From the NCBI RefSeq assembly GCF_031454135.1, contig NZ_JAVDQF010000001.1, positions 2,232,001-2,296,000 on the forward strand: a stretch of 64,000 nt of DNA. The letters are read 5' to 3'. Positions 9,094-16,443 of the stretch are shown piece after piece (position 1 is the stretch's first letter; every line of letters starts with the position of its first letter). The position numbers and the translations under genes were made by a program. This stretch comes from Arthrobacter russicus. Its GTDB lineage: Bacteria; Actinomycetota; Actinomycetes; Actinomycetales; Micrococcaceae. The notes beneath the pieces are model-generated. The model was not told the DNA's origin. It worked only from the letters and a program-made list of their open reading frames with translations, and ran no database searches.

Positions 9094-9732
9094 TCAAGCC
9101 GCGGAGAATGCGCCGATCTGCAGGAGCACGACGGAGTCCTCGGTGCACGCCGTGAGCGGTTGCGGAATGTAGAGCGCATCAGTGGCTCCGGGCGGGTACA
9201 CCCGCAGGCCGTCCGCGGCAGTCTGGCTGCAGGCGCTCTGGTAGTTCCCGGCCTGGGTGTAGCGCAAAGCCGCTTGGGCGGAGGCCCCCGGGGCCAGCGT
9301 CACTTGGCCGGCGGAAGGTTGTGCCGGATTGCGTTCCGCGGCGGCGCCGAGCTGCGTGCCGTTGCCCTTCCCGACCAGGGACACCCCGGGATATCCGTCC
9401 ATGAAACAGGGCTGGTTCGAGGTGTTCTTGACCAGGAGCCTCATTTCCAGGTGCCCGGCGGCGCCGCCTCCGGCACTGTCCGTGGAGCCGCTGAGCATGC
9501 CCGCAGTGCACTGCACCGCAACCGCCCCGGTGCTGCCCGGAGTCTGCCCGGTGCCGGTCTGGCTGGTCTGCGGGCTGCCTGAAGGACTTCCTGAAGCGCT
9601 GGATGCCGGAGAGCCGGACGGACTGGCCTCGGACGCCGGCTGGCTGCACGCGGCCAGTGCCAGGACCGCGGTCACGGACAGGGCGCTGATGCTGGTCAGG
9701 ACCCGGATGCGGGGCGAAATCATGAATGCCAT
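9094..9732 (-). CDS. DUF4232-type secreted lipoprotein
   Basis: 212-aa lipoprotein. The signal peptide ends in the lipobox LAAC, followed by a long Ser/Pro/Gly-rich linker (SPSGSPASSASGSPSGSPQ) and a folded domain with the DUF4232 look: conserved Cys residues, the phrase LLVKNTSNQPCFMDGYPGV and a terminal CTEDSVVLLQI segment. DUF4232 domains are common in actinobacterial cell-surface lipoproteins and have no defined activity. The ATG at 9732 (MAFMISPRI) is chosen, with GGCGAGAG upstream. It is third in a same-strand series after the membrane protein and YcnI genes, which may link it to the same envelope function. Confidence 0.75.
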   Translation of the reverse strand: MAFMISPRIRVLTSISALSVTAVLALAACSQPASEASPSGSPASSASGSPSGSPQTSQTGTGQTPGSTGAVAVQCTAGMLSGSTDSAGGGAAGHLEMRLLVKNTSNQPCFMDGYPGVSLVGKGNGTQLGAAAERNPAQPSAGQVTLAPGASAQAALRYTQAGNYQSACSQTAADGLRVYPPGATDALYIPQPLTACTEDSVVLLQIGAFSAA

Positions 9733-9838
9733 AACAACACACTCTCGCCAGTCATTGCTGCAGTCAACCACCTTCCCGGGCGAGTGGCCGATTGGCGCCG
9801 GATTGTGATCCGACGCCAATCGGCGAACGGGTTGCCGC

Positions 9839-10570
9839 CTAGTCGGTGGAACCGCTTCGGCCGCGGCCGAAGGTGCGGAACAAGGCGAATGCCCCCAAGA
9901 CCAGCCCGGCCAGGCCTGCTGCCAAGCCGATCCACCCCGGCGCCTGCGACGGTTGGCTTTGTGCTCCCGATTCCGAGCTTGCCGCATGACCGCCGTGATC
10001 TCCGGCTGCCGCGGCACTGAGCGTGATCGCGGGAGCCGGATCTTTCACCGCGTCATGGTCCTGGCCCGGCTGCACCTTCTGCGCCCAGTCCACTTCGCCG
10101 GTTTCGCAGCTCTGCAGCACGGGGAAGTCCAACTGGTCGCCTGCTGCGTCGGGCAGTTTTAGGGAAAGCACCAGGGCGTCTCGTTGCGCCGGGTCAAGCG
10201 GAGTTTTCGCGGTGTAGACCACTTGGCTGGTCCGTTCGGTGACTTGGCTGCCGTTCGCCAAGGTCTTGGGCTGGGCCAGCTTCGCGGTGACTTTGCTGGC
10301 GGTCCAGTTGGGATTCACGGTCGGAGTGGCATCATCGATGCCCTCCGGCAGCGAAATCGTGATTTTGGTGGTGGCTGAGCCGCTGCAGCCATGCGGAATA
10401 CTGAAGCTGAGCAAGGTGTAGGAATTCGCCGCGGTGCTCGAGGCGTCGACAGTCACGTGGGCGGCCGCGGAAGCCAACCCCACACTCATCAGTGCGGCGG
10501 TGGCAACTGCAGTCAGTACCGTGCGGCGGACGGTTTTCTGGTGCGCGGAAGCGCTGGATTTGCTAGTCAT
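9839..10570 (-). CDS. ycnI: YcnI-family (DUF1775) copper-type envelope protein
   Basis: 243-aa exported, membrane-anchored protein. The signal peptide ends at ASAAAHVTV, so the mature protein begins with His, as in YcnI, where the N-terminal amine and His bind Cu(II). The DUF1775 domain follows (SIPHGCSG, LPEGIDDATPTVNPNWTAS, LPDAAGDQLDFPVLQSC). A Ser/Gln/His linker (GDHGGHAASSES) and one C-terminal transmembrane helix ending in basic residues complete it. It lies 61 bases downstream of a His-containing membrane protein gene. The copper role comes from the family. No CopC, CopD or CsoR gene is seen nearby. Confidence 0.88.
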   Translation of the reverse strand: MTSKSSASAHQKTVRRTVLTAVATAALMSVGLASAAAHVTVDASSTAANSYTLLSFSIPHGCSGSATTKITISLPEGIDDATPTVNPNWTASKVTAKLAQPKTLANGSQVTERTSQVVYTAKTPLDPAQRDALVLSLKLPDAAGDQLDFPVLQSCETGEVDWAQKVQPGQDHDAVKDPAPAITLSAAAAGDHGGHAASSESGAQSQPSQAPGWIGLAAGLAGLVLGAFALFRTFGRGRSGSTD

Positions 10571-10631
10571 GAGGATGCTTTCTGGAGGTTGCGCAGCTGC
10601 GCGGAGTGGGGGACCGTTGCAGAAGCCGCGA

Positions 10632-11249
10632 TCAAGGGGACGCTGTTGCCGGGGCCGGTGGCGGCCCGCGCCAACGGTTTGCGCTCAGAATCCATCGCAC
10701 CGCGGCGGCTTCGGCAACCTGCCGGATGCTCGCGGGCCTGGTCGCTGCCGGCAGCGGCACCGGACGGGCCGGTTGCAGCAGGGGCCGCAACCAATCGGAG
10801 AGGGTCCAGAGCGCAGCTTCACCCCGGGCCAGCAGCACGGCGGTCACCGCAGTGGCCAGAACGTGCATCATGAGCATCGCCGTGCTGCTGGCATGTTCCG
10901 GCGTCGCGGCCGACGCGCTGAAATCCAGGTCAGGCAGATTCATGGCCGTTCCATGCGGATGGCCCGCCGGTATGGTGCCGCCGATCGGATCGCCGGACAT
11001 GGCGAACCACTCGAATCCCTGGTGCAAGGCCACCTGGCTTCCGGCCAGCAGGACTGCCATTGCCGGAACTGAAAGTCGCCATCGGGAAACCAACATGCAA
11101 CCGAGCCAGGTCAACGCGGTCATGCCGAGCAACAGCGGCGCGGCCGGAAAGCCGCCGCCGGCGGCAGCGTGCGCGGTACCGGCCAAGCTCACTGTGGTCA
11201 GTGTGATGAGTAGGCTTCGTAAAAGCCGGAAGGGGACCATGTTCGCCAT
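10632..11249 (-). CDS. Hypothetical membrane protein with His-containing loop, paired with YcnI
   Basis: 205-aa protein. Hydrophobic segments include LLRSLLITLTTVSLAGTAHA (possible signal or first helix), LLLGMTALTWLGCMLV, VPAMAVLLAGSQVAL and STAMLMMHVLATAVTAVLLA. The loop between the later helices contains GHPHGTAMN and TPEHASS, and the last helix MLMMHV; these His/Met positions would suit metal binding (inference). I chose the ATG at 11249 because GGAAGG sits six bases upstream; ATGs at 11255 and 11240 are alternatives. The C-terminus is Pro/Ala-rich. No named family recognised; the YcnI neighbour suggests a metal-related envelope role. Confidence 0.65.
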   Translation of the reverse strand: MANMVPFRLLRSLLITLTTVSLAGTAHAAAGGGFPAAPLLLGMTALTWLGCMLVSRWRLSVPAMAVLLAGSQVALHQGFEWFAMSGDPIGGTIPAGHPHGTAMNLPDLDFSASAATPEHASSTAMLMMHVLATAVTAVLLARGEAALWTLSDWLRPLLQPARPVPLPAATRPASIRQVAEAAAVRWILSANRWRGPPPAPATASP

Positions 11250-11343
11250 GTCCATCCTTCCGGCTCTGACCGCTGAACTGGTTTTCCAGTCGATATGGGT
11301 CGACAGTGATTCGTAGCCGATCGCCTTCTGGATTTTAGCCGAT

Positions 11344-12495
11344 TCAGCCGGCTTTCGCGGTCGTACCGACGGCGAAGGAAGCGGCAGCCCGGCCTCCCGC
11401 GATGGTCGCCACGGCAACCGTGAGCAAGGCTCCGAGGATGAGGGCGCTGGCTTCACCCGGCAGCAACAGCCCGGCTTGGCCGCCAATGGTCGCGGCCGCG
11501 ATCGGGACGCCGAGTTGGGCGGCGGACAAGGCGCCCAAGCTCAAGGGCATGCCCAGCGGACGGATCGCGAGATGCGTGAGCACCGCACCGAGTCCGAGGG
11601 CAAGTCCGAGCAGAACCATCATCGGGTTCGCCGCCAATTCCCGCAGGTTCAACGAGGCGCCCAACCAGACGAAGAAAAGCGGCCCGAAGAATCCTTCCGT
11701 GATGCCGAAAAGCTGGCGTGCGACGTGCCGCGGCTGGCCCACCGCGGAGACTGCGAGTCCGAAGGCGAATCCGGCGAGCATGATCGAGACCTGGCTGAAG
11801 CTGGCCAGCGCGGCCAGGGCGAAGAGGATCGCGAGCTGTCCGCGCAGCTCGAGGGCGAACTTCCGATGTTCCGACAAGGCGCGGAGGCGTTTCCGGCTGC
11901 CGTTCCGGTCAGTCGTGCGCATCAGGAAGAAGAGCAGCACCGCGCAGGCCGCCACGGCAAGGGCGCCCAGCACGGCCCGGACGGCATTCGGTGGGTCGAT
12001 GGCCAGGGGCAGTGCGACGATCGCGGCGGTATCGGCAATCGCCACCTGAGCGGTCATGGCCAAGACCTTGGGCCCGCCCAGCCGCAATGAATCGACGATG
12101 GGCAAAACCAGCGCGGCAGAAGAGGACGCCAGAAGCACCGCGTAGAGCGGGGCATGCATGGTGCCGAAAAGCACCGCGATGCCGACGCCAAGCGCGGCCG
12201 AAAGCACGGCGACCACGACGACCCGGAGCAGGCCCTTGCCCAGTGCCGCCCGGATGCTGGCATCCCGGACCGGAACATGGGTTCCGGCGATGAACATGAT
12301 CAAGGCGAAGCCGATGCTGGCCATGAAGCTAAAGGTCTGATCCGCTGAATCCACCAGGGAGAATCCGGTGCGGCCGATCAGCAGACCGGCCAGCAGCTCG
12401 CCCAGGACCACCGGAATCCGCCAGCGCGGCGGCGTTGCCAGGAGCGGTCCGAGCAAGCCCAGAACCATGATCAGGGCCAGTAGTGCGAAACTCAT
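11344..12495 (-). CDS. Cation:proton antiporter (CPA2, Na+/H+ exchanger family)
   Basis: 383-aa integral membrane protein with about 12 predicted helices and little else, typical of the KefB/NapA-type Na_H_Exchanger domain without a C-terminal regulatory part. The N-terminus LGELLAGLLIGRTGFSLV is the characteristic first conserved block. A discontinuous-helix acidic segment is visible at QVAIADTAAIVALPLA, whose Asp is the likely ion-binding residue of CPA2 proteins. It would exchange Na+ or K+ for H+. The ATG at 12495 is the only early start. Same strand as the YcnI set but about 95 bases upstream, so co-transcription is possible but not evident. Confidence 0.85.
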   Translation of the reverse strand: MSFALLALIMVLGLLGPLLATPPRWRIPVVLGELLAGLLIGRTGFSLVDSADQTFSFMASIGFALIMFIAGTHVPVRDASIRAALGKGLLRVVVVAVLSAALGVGIAVLFGTMHAPLYAVLLASSSAALVLPIVDSLRLGGPKVLAMTAQVAIADTAAIVALPLAIDPPNAVRAVLGALAVAACAVLLFFLMRTTDRNGSRKRLRALSEHRKFALELRGQLAILFALAALASFSQVSIMLAGFAFGLAVSAVGQPRHVARQLFGITEGFFGPLFFVWLGASLNLRELAANPMMVLLGLALGLGAVLTHLAIRPLGMPLSLGALSAAQLGVPIAAATIGGQAGLLLPGEASALILGALLTVAVATIAGGRAAASFAVGTTAKAG

Positions 12496-12550
12496 CGGAC
12501 CCCGATTCTCGTGACGTTCCCAGACTGGGACCGGAATTTGACTGGAAGAT

Positions 12551-12580
12551 GGAGTAGCTGGAATTTCTGCCGGCTACTCC
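12551..12580. promoter_or_regulatory. Short inverted repeat upstream of the adhesin gene
   Basis: GGAGTAGC (12551-12558) and GCTACTCC (12573-12580) form an 8-bp inverted repeat with a 14-base centre in the divergent gap before the adhesin gene. It could be an operator or leader hairpin. The evidence is symmetry only. Confidence 0.3.
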
Positions 12581-12649
12581 AGTAAACTCTCGCTCGGGTC
12601 GATGGAGTCTACCGCCGACTCGGTCATTGTTTGCATATTTGGGGGATGC

Positions 12650-13876
12650 ATGTCTTTTTCGAACAGTTTAACGCTGCCCGGTCGACGACGATTGATTCGG
12701 TTGGTCGCCATGATTGCCGCAGTTTTTCTCGCTGTGGCAGGGGCCGTGAGCCTGGCCTTGCCGGCGCGGGCCGCAGAGATTCCCGGCGCGGTGAAGACGG
12801 TGACGGTGACGCCGGACAATCCAGGGAGGTACGACGAAATCACCGTGGATGCGACCTGGGCGGTGCCCGACACGGCGCAACCGGGCGATACCTTCAGCCT
12901 GACGCTGCCGGCTGAGCTGGATTCATTGGTCAGCGGGTTCGAGATCCGGAACAGCGCGGGCGAGTTGGTCGCCAACGCCGTCGTGCAGAACGGTGTAGTG
13001 ACGTTCACTTTGACGGATTTCGTCAGTACGCACAAAAACGTCTCCGGAACCGCGAAACTCACCACCAAGCTCAACCGCGAGCTGGAACCCGGCAAGCCCT
13101 ATGCGTTGACCTTCGGGAACGAGGCCGAGGTGACGATCACACCGGGAGAAGGCAGGCCGGTCGACCGCACCTCCTCGCAGAAGTACGGGTTCTGGATCGA
13201 TGCGAACGGCGATCCGTCGAGTACCCCGACGGATCGGATTCGCTGGACCGTCGAGTCGCCCAAGGGGGCCTTCGACCGGATCTCATTCGAGGACACTGTC
13301 GGGACCGGGATGGAGCTCGAGTGCGGCAGCGTGGGGATGAACCTTTCCGAAACCTTCCGGGCCAATGACGAAGTCCAGACCTGGGGCCCGGCGCTGGCCC
13401 GGGACGTCGAGTTCACCGCTTCCTGCGCCGGTCAGACCTTGACTGCGAGCCGGCCGGTCGAATCTTCGGCCGACGCTCCGGCGGTGCCGGAGGGCCAAGT
13501 GCTGCGGTTGGTTTACGACACCAAGGTCATCGATGCCTCGGCGTCGAGCTACAAGAACACCGCATTGGTCACGGTTGACGGGACCACGAAGAGCGTGGTG
13601 ACCGATTTCCGGCGCAGTACTGCCAGCGGAGACGGGCAGGGCGACGAAGACAGCCACACCACGCCGCCCGTGGTCCCGCCGACCACTGAGCCGCCGGTGA
13701 CCACCGCGGCACCACTGACCACGAGTGTCCCGGTGGAGCCGAGCACGTCGGCTGCTACGACCCAGGAGGAACTGGCGAATACCGGGGCCAATGGCTTGCT
13801 GGTCCCGGCAGTGGCGGGCGGCTTGGCCGTGCTGGCCGGTGCCGGGATGCTGCTCATGCGGCGCCGTTCGCACTGA
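12650..13876 (+). CDS. Sortase-anchored surface adhesin (LANTG signal)
   Basis: 408-aa cell-wall protein. An N-terminal signal peptide (LVAMIAAVFLAVAGAVSLAL, cleavage after ARA) is followed by an Ig-like adhesin region of the SdrG/collagen-binding type (PGRYDEITVDATWAVPDTAQPGDTF; a second domain from about residue 170 with YGFWIDANGDPSSTPTD), a Thr/Pro-rich wall-spanning stretch, and the sorting signal LANTG (about 375-379) plus hydrophobic helix and RRR tail. LAxTG motifs are typical class E sortase substrates in actinobacteria; no sortase is in this window. The ATG at 12650 is preceded by GGGGGA. The ligand is unknown. Confidence 0.85.
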   Translation: MSFSNSLTLPGRRRLIRLVAMIAAVFLAVAGAVSLALPARAAEIPGAVKTVTVTPDNPGRYDEITVDATWAVPDTAQPGDTFSLTLPAELDSLVSGFEIRNSAGELVANAVVQNGVVTFTLTDFVSTHKNVSGTAKLTTKLNRELEPGKPYALTFGNEAEVTITPGEGRPVDRTSSQKYGFWIDANGDPSSTPTDRIRWTVESPKGAFDRISFEDTVGTGMELECGSVGMNLSETFRANDEVQTWGPALARDVEFTASCAGQTLTASRPVESSADAPAVPEGQVLRLVYDTKVIDASASSYKNTALVTVDGTTKSVVTDFRRSTASGDGQGDEDSHTTPPVVPPTTEPPVTTAAPLTTSVPVEPSTSAATTQEELANTGANGLLVPAVAGGLAVLAGAGMLLMRRRSH

Positions 13877-13908
13877 CGGCCGGAACCTCGCCGAACCGGG
13901 GTGCGCGG

Positions 13909-14286
13909 CTAGTGGAAATCGACGAGCTTGACCGGAATATCGGTGTTCTCGTCAGTCCAGTAGCTCGCGCACACCCGGTGGTAGCCGTCGGCGATCTGGG
14001 CGGGGACGCCTCGGACCAGGTCGCCGCGGACCACGAGCACGGGCGAGAGCGCCTTGCCGTGCCGGATTTTGGCCAGGTCCGAAGCCACATGCGGATTGTC
14101 TTCGGGCAATAGGGGCAGACCGCTGGCCCGCAAGAGGTCCTTGGCTTTCTGCTGGCTGATCGAGGCCGCCCGCAGACCTGCGATCAGCCCGGCTGCCAGG
14201 TCCTGGTCAGCCAGCAGATTGAGGTAGTTGGCGGCGGCCGGATAATCCTGTGCCTCGGGCTCGGCCAGCCATTTGACCTGGTTCAC
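13909..14286 (-). CDS. ParB-like small protein coupled to a solute-binding-fold protein
   Basis: 125 aa, GTG start at 14286 overlapping the upstream stop by four bases (GTGA). The C-terminal half has the sequence DGYHRVCASY, similar to the DGxHR motif of ParB/sulfiredoxin-fold proteins, preceded by RHGKALSPVLVVRGDLVRG, which resembles the strand before it. The N-terminal part is helical and looks like a small DNA- or protein-binding domain (SISQQKAKDLLRASG). No plasmid-partition context exists, so a chromosomal housekeeping or sensory role is likelier. Function unassigned. Confidence 0.6.
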   Translation of the reverse strand: MNQVKWLAEPEAQDYPAAANYLNLLADQDLAAGLIAGLRAASISQQKAKDLLRASGLPLLPEDNPHVASDLAKIRHGKALSPVLVVRGDLVRGVPAQIADGYHRVCASYWTDENTDIPVKLVDFH

Positions 14287-14990
14287 GATCCTGCTCCCGA
14301 TCGGCGCAACGACTCGGCAATGAAACCAGTCGCCGTCAGTTCGTGGACCGCTTGGTCGAGGAAGTGCACGGAGTCCGGGTGCCGGTCCCTGGTGGTGGCC
14401 ACGGCTTGCCGGATTTCCATGAACCGTTCGTCGATCAGCCGGAACCCGGGGTTGTCGCGGACGAAGGCGCCGGCCGGTTGCCGAATTCCGGCACCGGCTG
14501 CCAAGCCCAGCTCGCGCAAGACGTCAACCCCTTCGGCCCCGGGGACCACTTCGGCGTGCTGCAGTGTGCGGCCCAGGAAGAGGTCGTAGGCCGAACCCTG
14601 CTTCACGCCGATGCGCACTCCGGGCTGATCGACGTCGGCCACGGACTGCAGCGGCGAGTCCTGTGGCACCACGAACACGCCTTCAATCAGCAGGTACGGT
14701 GCGCTGAATGCCAGTTGTGCCGCACGCGCCGGTTCGATCGCCACAAAGCCGATGTCGGCCTGGCCGGAAGCCAAGGCATCGACCGATTTGCGGGCTGCGT
14801 CGAAACAGAGCAGATCCAGTTCGAGGCCCAAGCGGCGGGCGAGTTCGCGGGCGATATCCACTGTGACGCCGCCGGGCGAACCGGCAGTGCCTTGCGCCAA
14901 GACCGGATTGCCCAGGTTGATCGAAGCGCGCAATCGGCCGGTCGGAGCCAAGTCCCTGCTGACCTCGACCGCTGCGCCGTCGCTTGTCAT
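14283..14990 (-). CDS. Solute-binding-protein-fold (family 3) protein without a signal peptide
   Basis: 235 aa with the type-3 periplasmic binding fold: TGRLRASINLGNPVLAQG at the start, GGVTVDIARELARRLGLEL, the binding segment GQADIGFVAIEPARAAQLAF, and IGVKQGSAYDLFLGRTL for lobe 2. No signal peptide, lipobox or transmembrane helix precedes the domain in any start (ATG 15023, 15014 or 14990), so it should be cytoplasmic. I chose 14990, which has AAGGA just upstream. No ABC permease or ATPase gene adjoins; the only partner is the overlapping ParB-like gene. It may be an intracellular amino-acid sensor or a dehydratase-like enzyme of this fold (inference). Confidence 0.75.
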   Translation of the reverse strand: MTSDGAAVEVSRDLAPTGRLRASINLGNPVLAQGTAGSPGGVTVDIARELARRLGLELDLLCFDAARKSVDALASGQADIGFVAIEPARAAQLAFSAPYLLIEGVFVVPQDSPLQSVADVDQPGVRIGVKQGSAYDLFLGRTLQHAEVVPGAEGVDVLRELGLAAGAGIRQPAGAFVRDNPGFRLIDERFMEIRQAVATTRDRHPDSVHFLDQAVHELTATGFIAESLRRSGAGS

Positions 14991-15065
14991 GGTGTCCTTG
15001 TTCGCAGTGCCCATACCGGCCATTATAGGGATTCGGGCCGGACTGAGATCCGGGATCTGCCGGGC

Positions 15066-15740
15066 TCAGTTTTCGACCCGGATGCCCAAGTTCCTGGCGA
15101 GCGAGGTGGCGAGGAACAGCACCTGCTGCTCGGAGAGGGTGCTGCCGGCCAAGGCTTCCACGCTGATCAGTTCCGCGATCTCCGCCGCGCGCAAATCGAA
15201 ATCCTGGAACACCGCGTGGGTGATGTCCAGTTTCCCGATCCGGGTGTCCGGAAAGGCGACCCGGGTGGCTTTCGCGTTGCCCAAGTCGAGTTCGTCGATG
15301 CTGCAGTTGTCGAACACCACGTCCAAGAGGTTGGCGCCGCGCAAATTGATGTAGCCGAGTTTGCAGTTCGCGAAACGCACCGAGCTGAAGCCGGTCTCGT
15401 ACAGTTCCACCGAGCCCAGCCGGGAATCCGCCAACAGCACGTTGCTCCAGCGTCCCCGGGGTGCGCTGAATACTGGAGCGTTGATCCGGGAAAGCACGCT
15501 CTCCTTGAAGGTGGCGGATTTCAGCTTCGCCTCGTGCAGGGTGACTCCGTCCAACTTCGATTCGAGGAACTGAATGCCGGTCAAATCCCGGTCGGTCAGA
15601 TCCAGCCGGTCCAGCAGCTTCGCTTCCAGAAAGCCGTGCGCCTGGGGTTCCAGCTCCGTGGCGGTTTCGAGCTCGGGCAGCTCGACCTCGTCGATTCTGG
15701 GGGCTTTGGTTTTCTGTTCAGCGCTCCGTTGTCCAGCCAC
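15066..15740 (-). CDS. Pentapeptide-repeat protein
   Basis: 224-aa soluble protein with a charged N-terminus (about 35 residues) followed by repeated A(D/N)LxX-type pentapeptides: LLDRLDLTDRDLTGIQF, ESKLDGVTLHEAKLKSATF, then NCKLGYINLRGANLLDVVF and DLRAAEIAEL. These form a right-handed quadrilateral beta-helix in characterised members; some mimic B-form DNA and protect gyrase (MfpA/Qnr). Nothing here identifies a gyrase link. The C-terminal segment LSEQQVLFLATSLARNLGI looks like a helical cap. Monocistronic, reverse strand, 43 bases from the neighbouring gene. Confidence 0.85.
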   Translation of the reverse strand: MAGQRSAEQKTKAPRIDEVELPELETATELEPQAHGFLEAKLLDRLDLTDRDLTGIQFLESKLDGVTLHEAKLKSATFKESVLSRINAPVFSAPRGRWSNVLLADSRLGSVELYETGFSSVRFANCKLGYINLRGANLLDVVFDNCSIDELDLGNAKATRVAFPDTRIGKLDITHAVFQDFDLRAAEIAELISVEALAGSTLSEQQVLFLATSLARNLGIRVEN

Positions 15741-15822
15741 GAACTCGGTTCCCCTCCACTGGTCGATTGATCCGGTCCCATCATAGGAGCGATCCGCCGA
15801 CGGCGATATCTGCTACCGCCCT

Positions 15823-15879
15823 CGAGCGGCCAGATCTGCACCTCAAAATCGTCGTTTCAGGTGCAGATCTGGCCACTCG
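15823..15879. repeat. Palindromic element, family B copy 1
   Basis: Left arm 15823-15843 and right arm 15859-15879 pair in 20 of 21 positions, around the core GGCCAGATCTGCACC, with a 15-base loop. It lies in the divergent gap between the pentapeptide-repeat gene and the small secreted-protein gene, where a terminator is not expected. Its right arm continues as an identical run in copy 2 (16415-16436) on the other side of the small gene. Confidence 0.85.
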
Positions 15880-16051
15880 ATGACGGGTTGGCGGCCATGG
15901 TGCGCACTTGCCGAGTTTGCACAAAAATATACCGGGTAATTATTGTCCAGAATATTATTCTGGCCGGAATTCCCTTTATCCGCCATATGCATTCTGCTAT
16001 CCTGGCGGTATTAGAAGATCCTTCAATACCGGAATTTAGGGAGCTAATAAC

Positions 16052-16372
16052 ATGGGGATTATTGCACCGAACAAGCGCAAGTTCCGTCCCTTGGCCGCCG
16101 CTGCGCTCGCCGGGATCATCGGCTTGACCGGGGTGAGTCTGGCTCCGGCCGCCGTCGCCAATGGATACCCGGTGCAGGTGATCAAAATCGGCCCGGTGTC
16201 CAAGGATTACTGGGACGTCCTCACCTATAAAAACACCCCGTTCGCCACTTCCCAGGATTGCGTTGTTTATGCCGAATCCAAACTGCGGCCCAAAACCTGG
16301 GCGCAGTGCGTATACGCGGAATACCAAGGGCAGAGCGGCTGGTACGTGGCCTTCTCCGGCACCAACCAGTAA
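16052..16372 (+). CDS. Small secreted protein of unknown function, bracketed by family B palindromes
   Basis: 106 aa, about 70 mature. A basic N-terminus (NKRKFRP) and hydrophobic core (LAAAALAGIIGLTGVSLAPAA) form a signal peptide with cleavage near AVANG. The mature domain holds two cysteines (DCVVYAESK and QCVYAEYQG) that could form one disulfide, and ends GWYVAFSGTNQ. I do not recognise a named family. GGGAGC lies about 10 bases upstream of the ATG. The 150 bases before it are strikingly A+T-rich for this genome (15900-16050). The gene sits alone between two copies of one palindrome, which may hint at acquisition as a unit. Confidence 0.7.
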   Translation: MGIIAPNKRKFRPLAAAALAGIIGLTGVSLAPAAVANGYPVQVIKIGPVSKDYWDVLTYKNTPFATSQDCVVYAESKLRPKTWAQCVYAEYQGQSGWYVAFSGTNQ

Positions 16373-16380
16373 TCTCCTCA

Positions 16381-16436
16381 CGAGTGGCCAGATCTGCCCC
16401 CAAATGCTTCGACTGGGGTGCAGATCTGGCCACTCG
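16381..16436. repeat. Palindromic element, family B copy 2
   Basis: Left arm from 16381 (CGAGTGGCCAGATCTGC) pairs with the right arm 16418-16436 (reverse complement of the same core), with a loop of roughly 13 bases. It lies between convergent genes, where it could act as a bidirectional terminator, although no U-tract is present. About 20 bases of its right arm are identical to copy 1. Confidence 0.85.
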
Positions 16437-16443
16437 ATGCTGG

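Noticed and set aside
13909-14286. ParB-like protein as evidence for a plasmid or partition locus
   Set aside because: There is no ParA partner or parS-like sequence; the coupled partner is a solute-binding fold. The ParB likeness is limited to the DGxHR motif.
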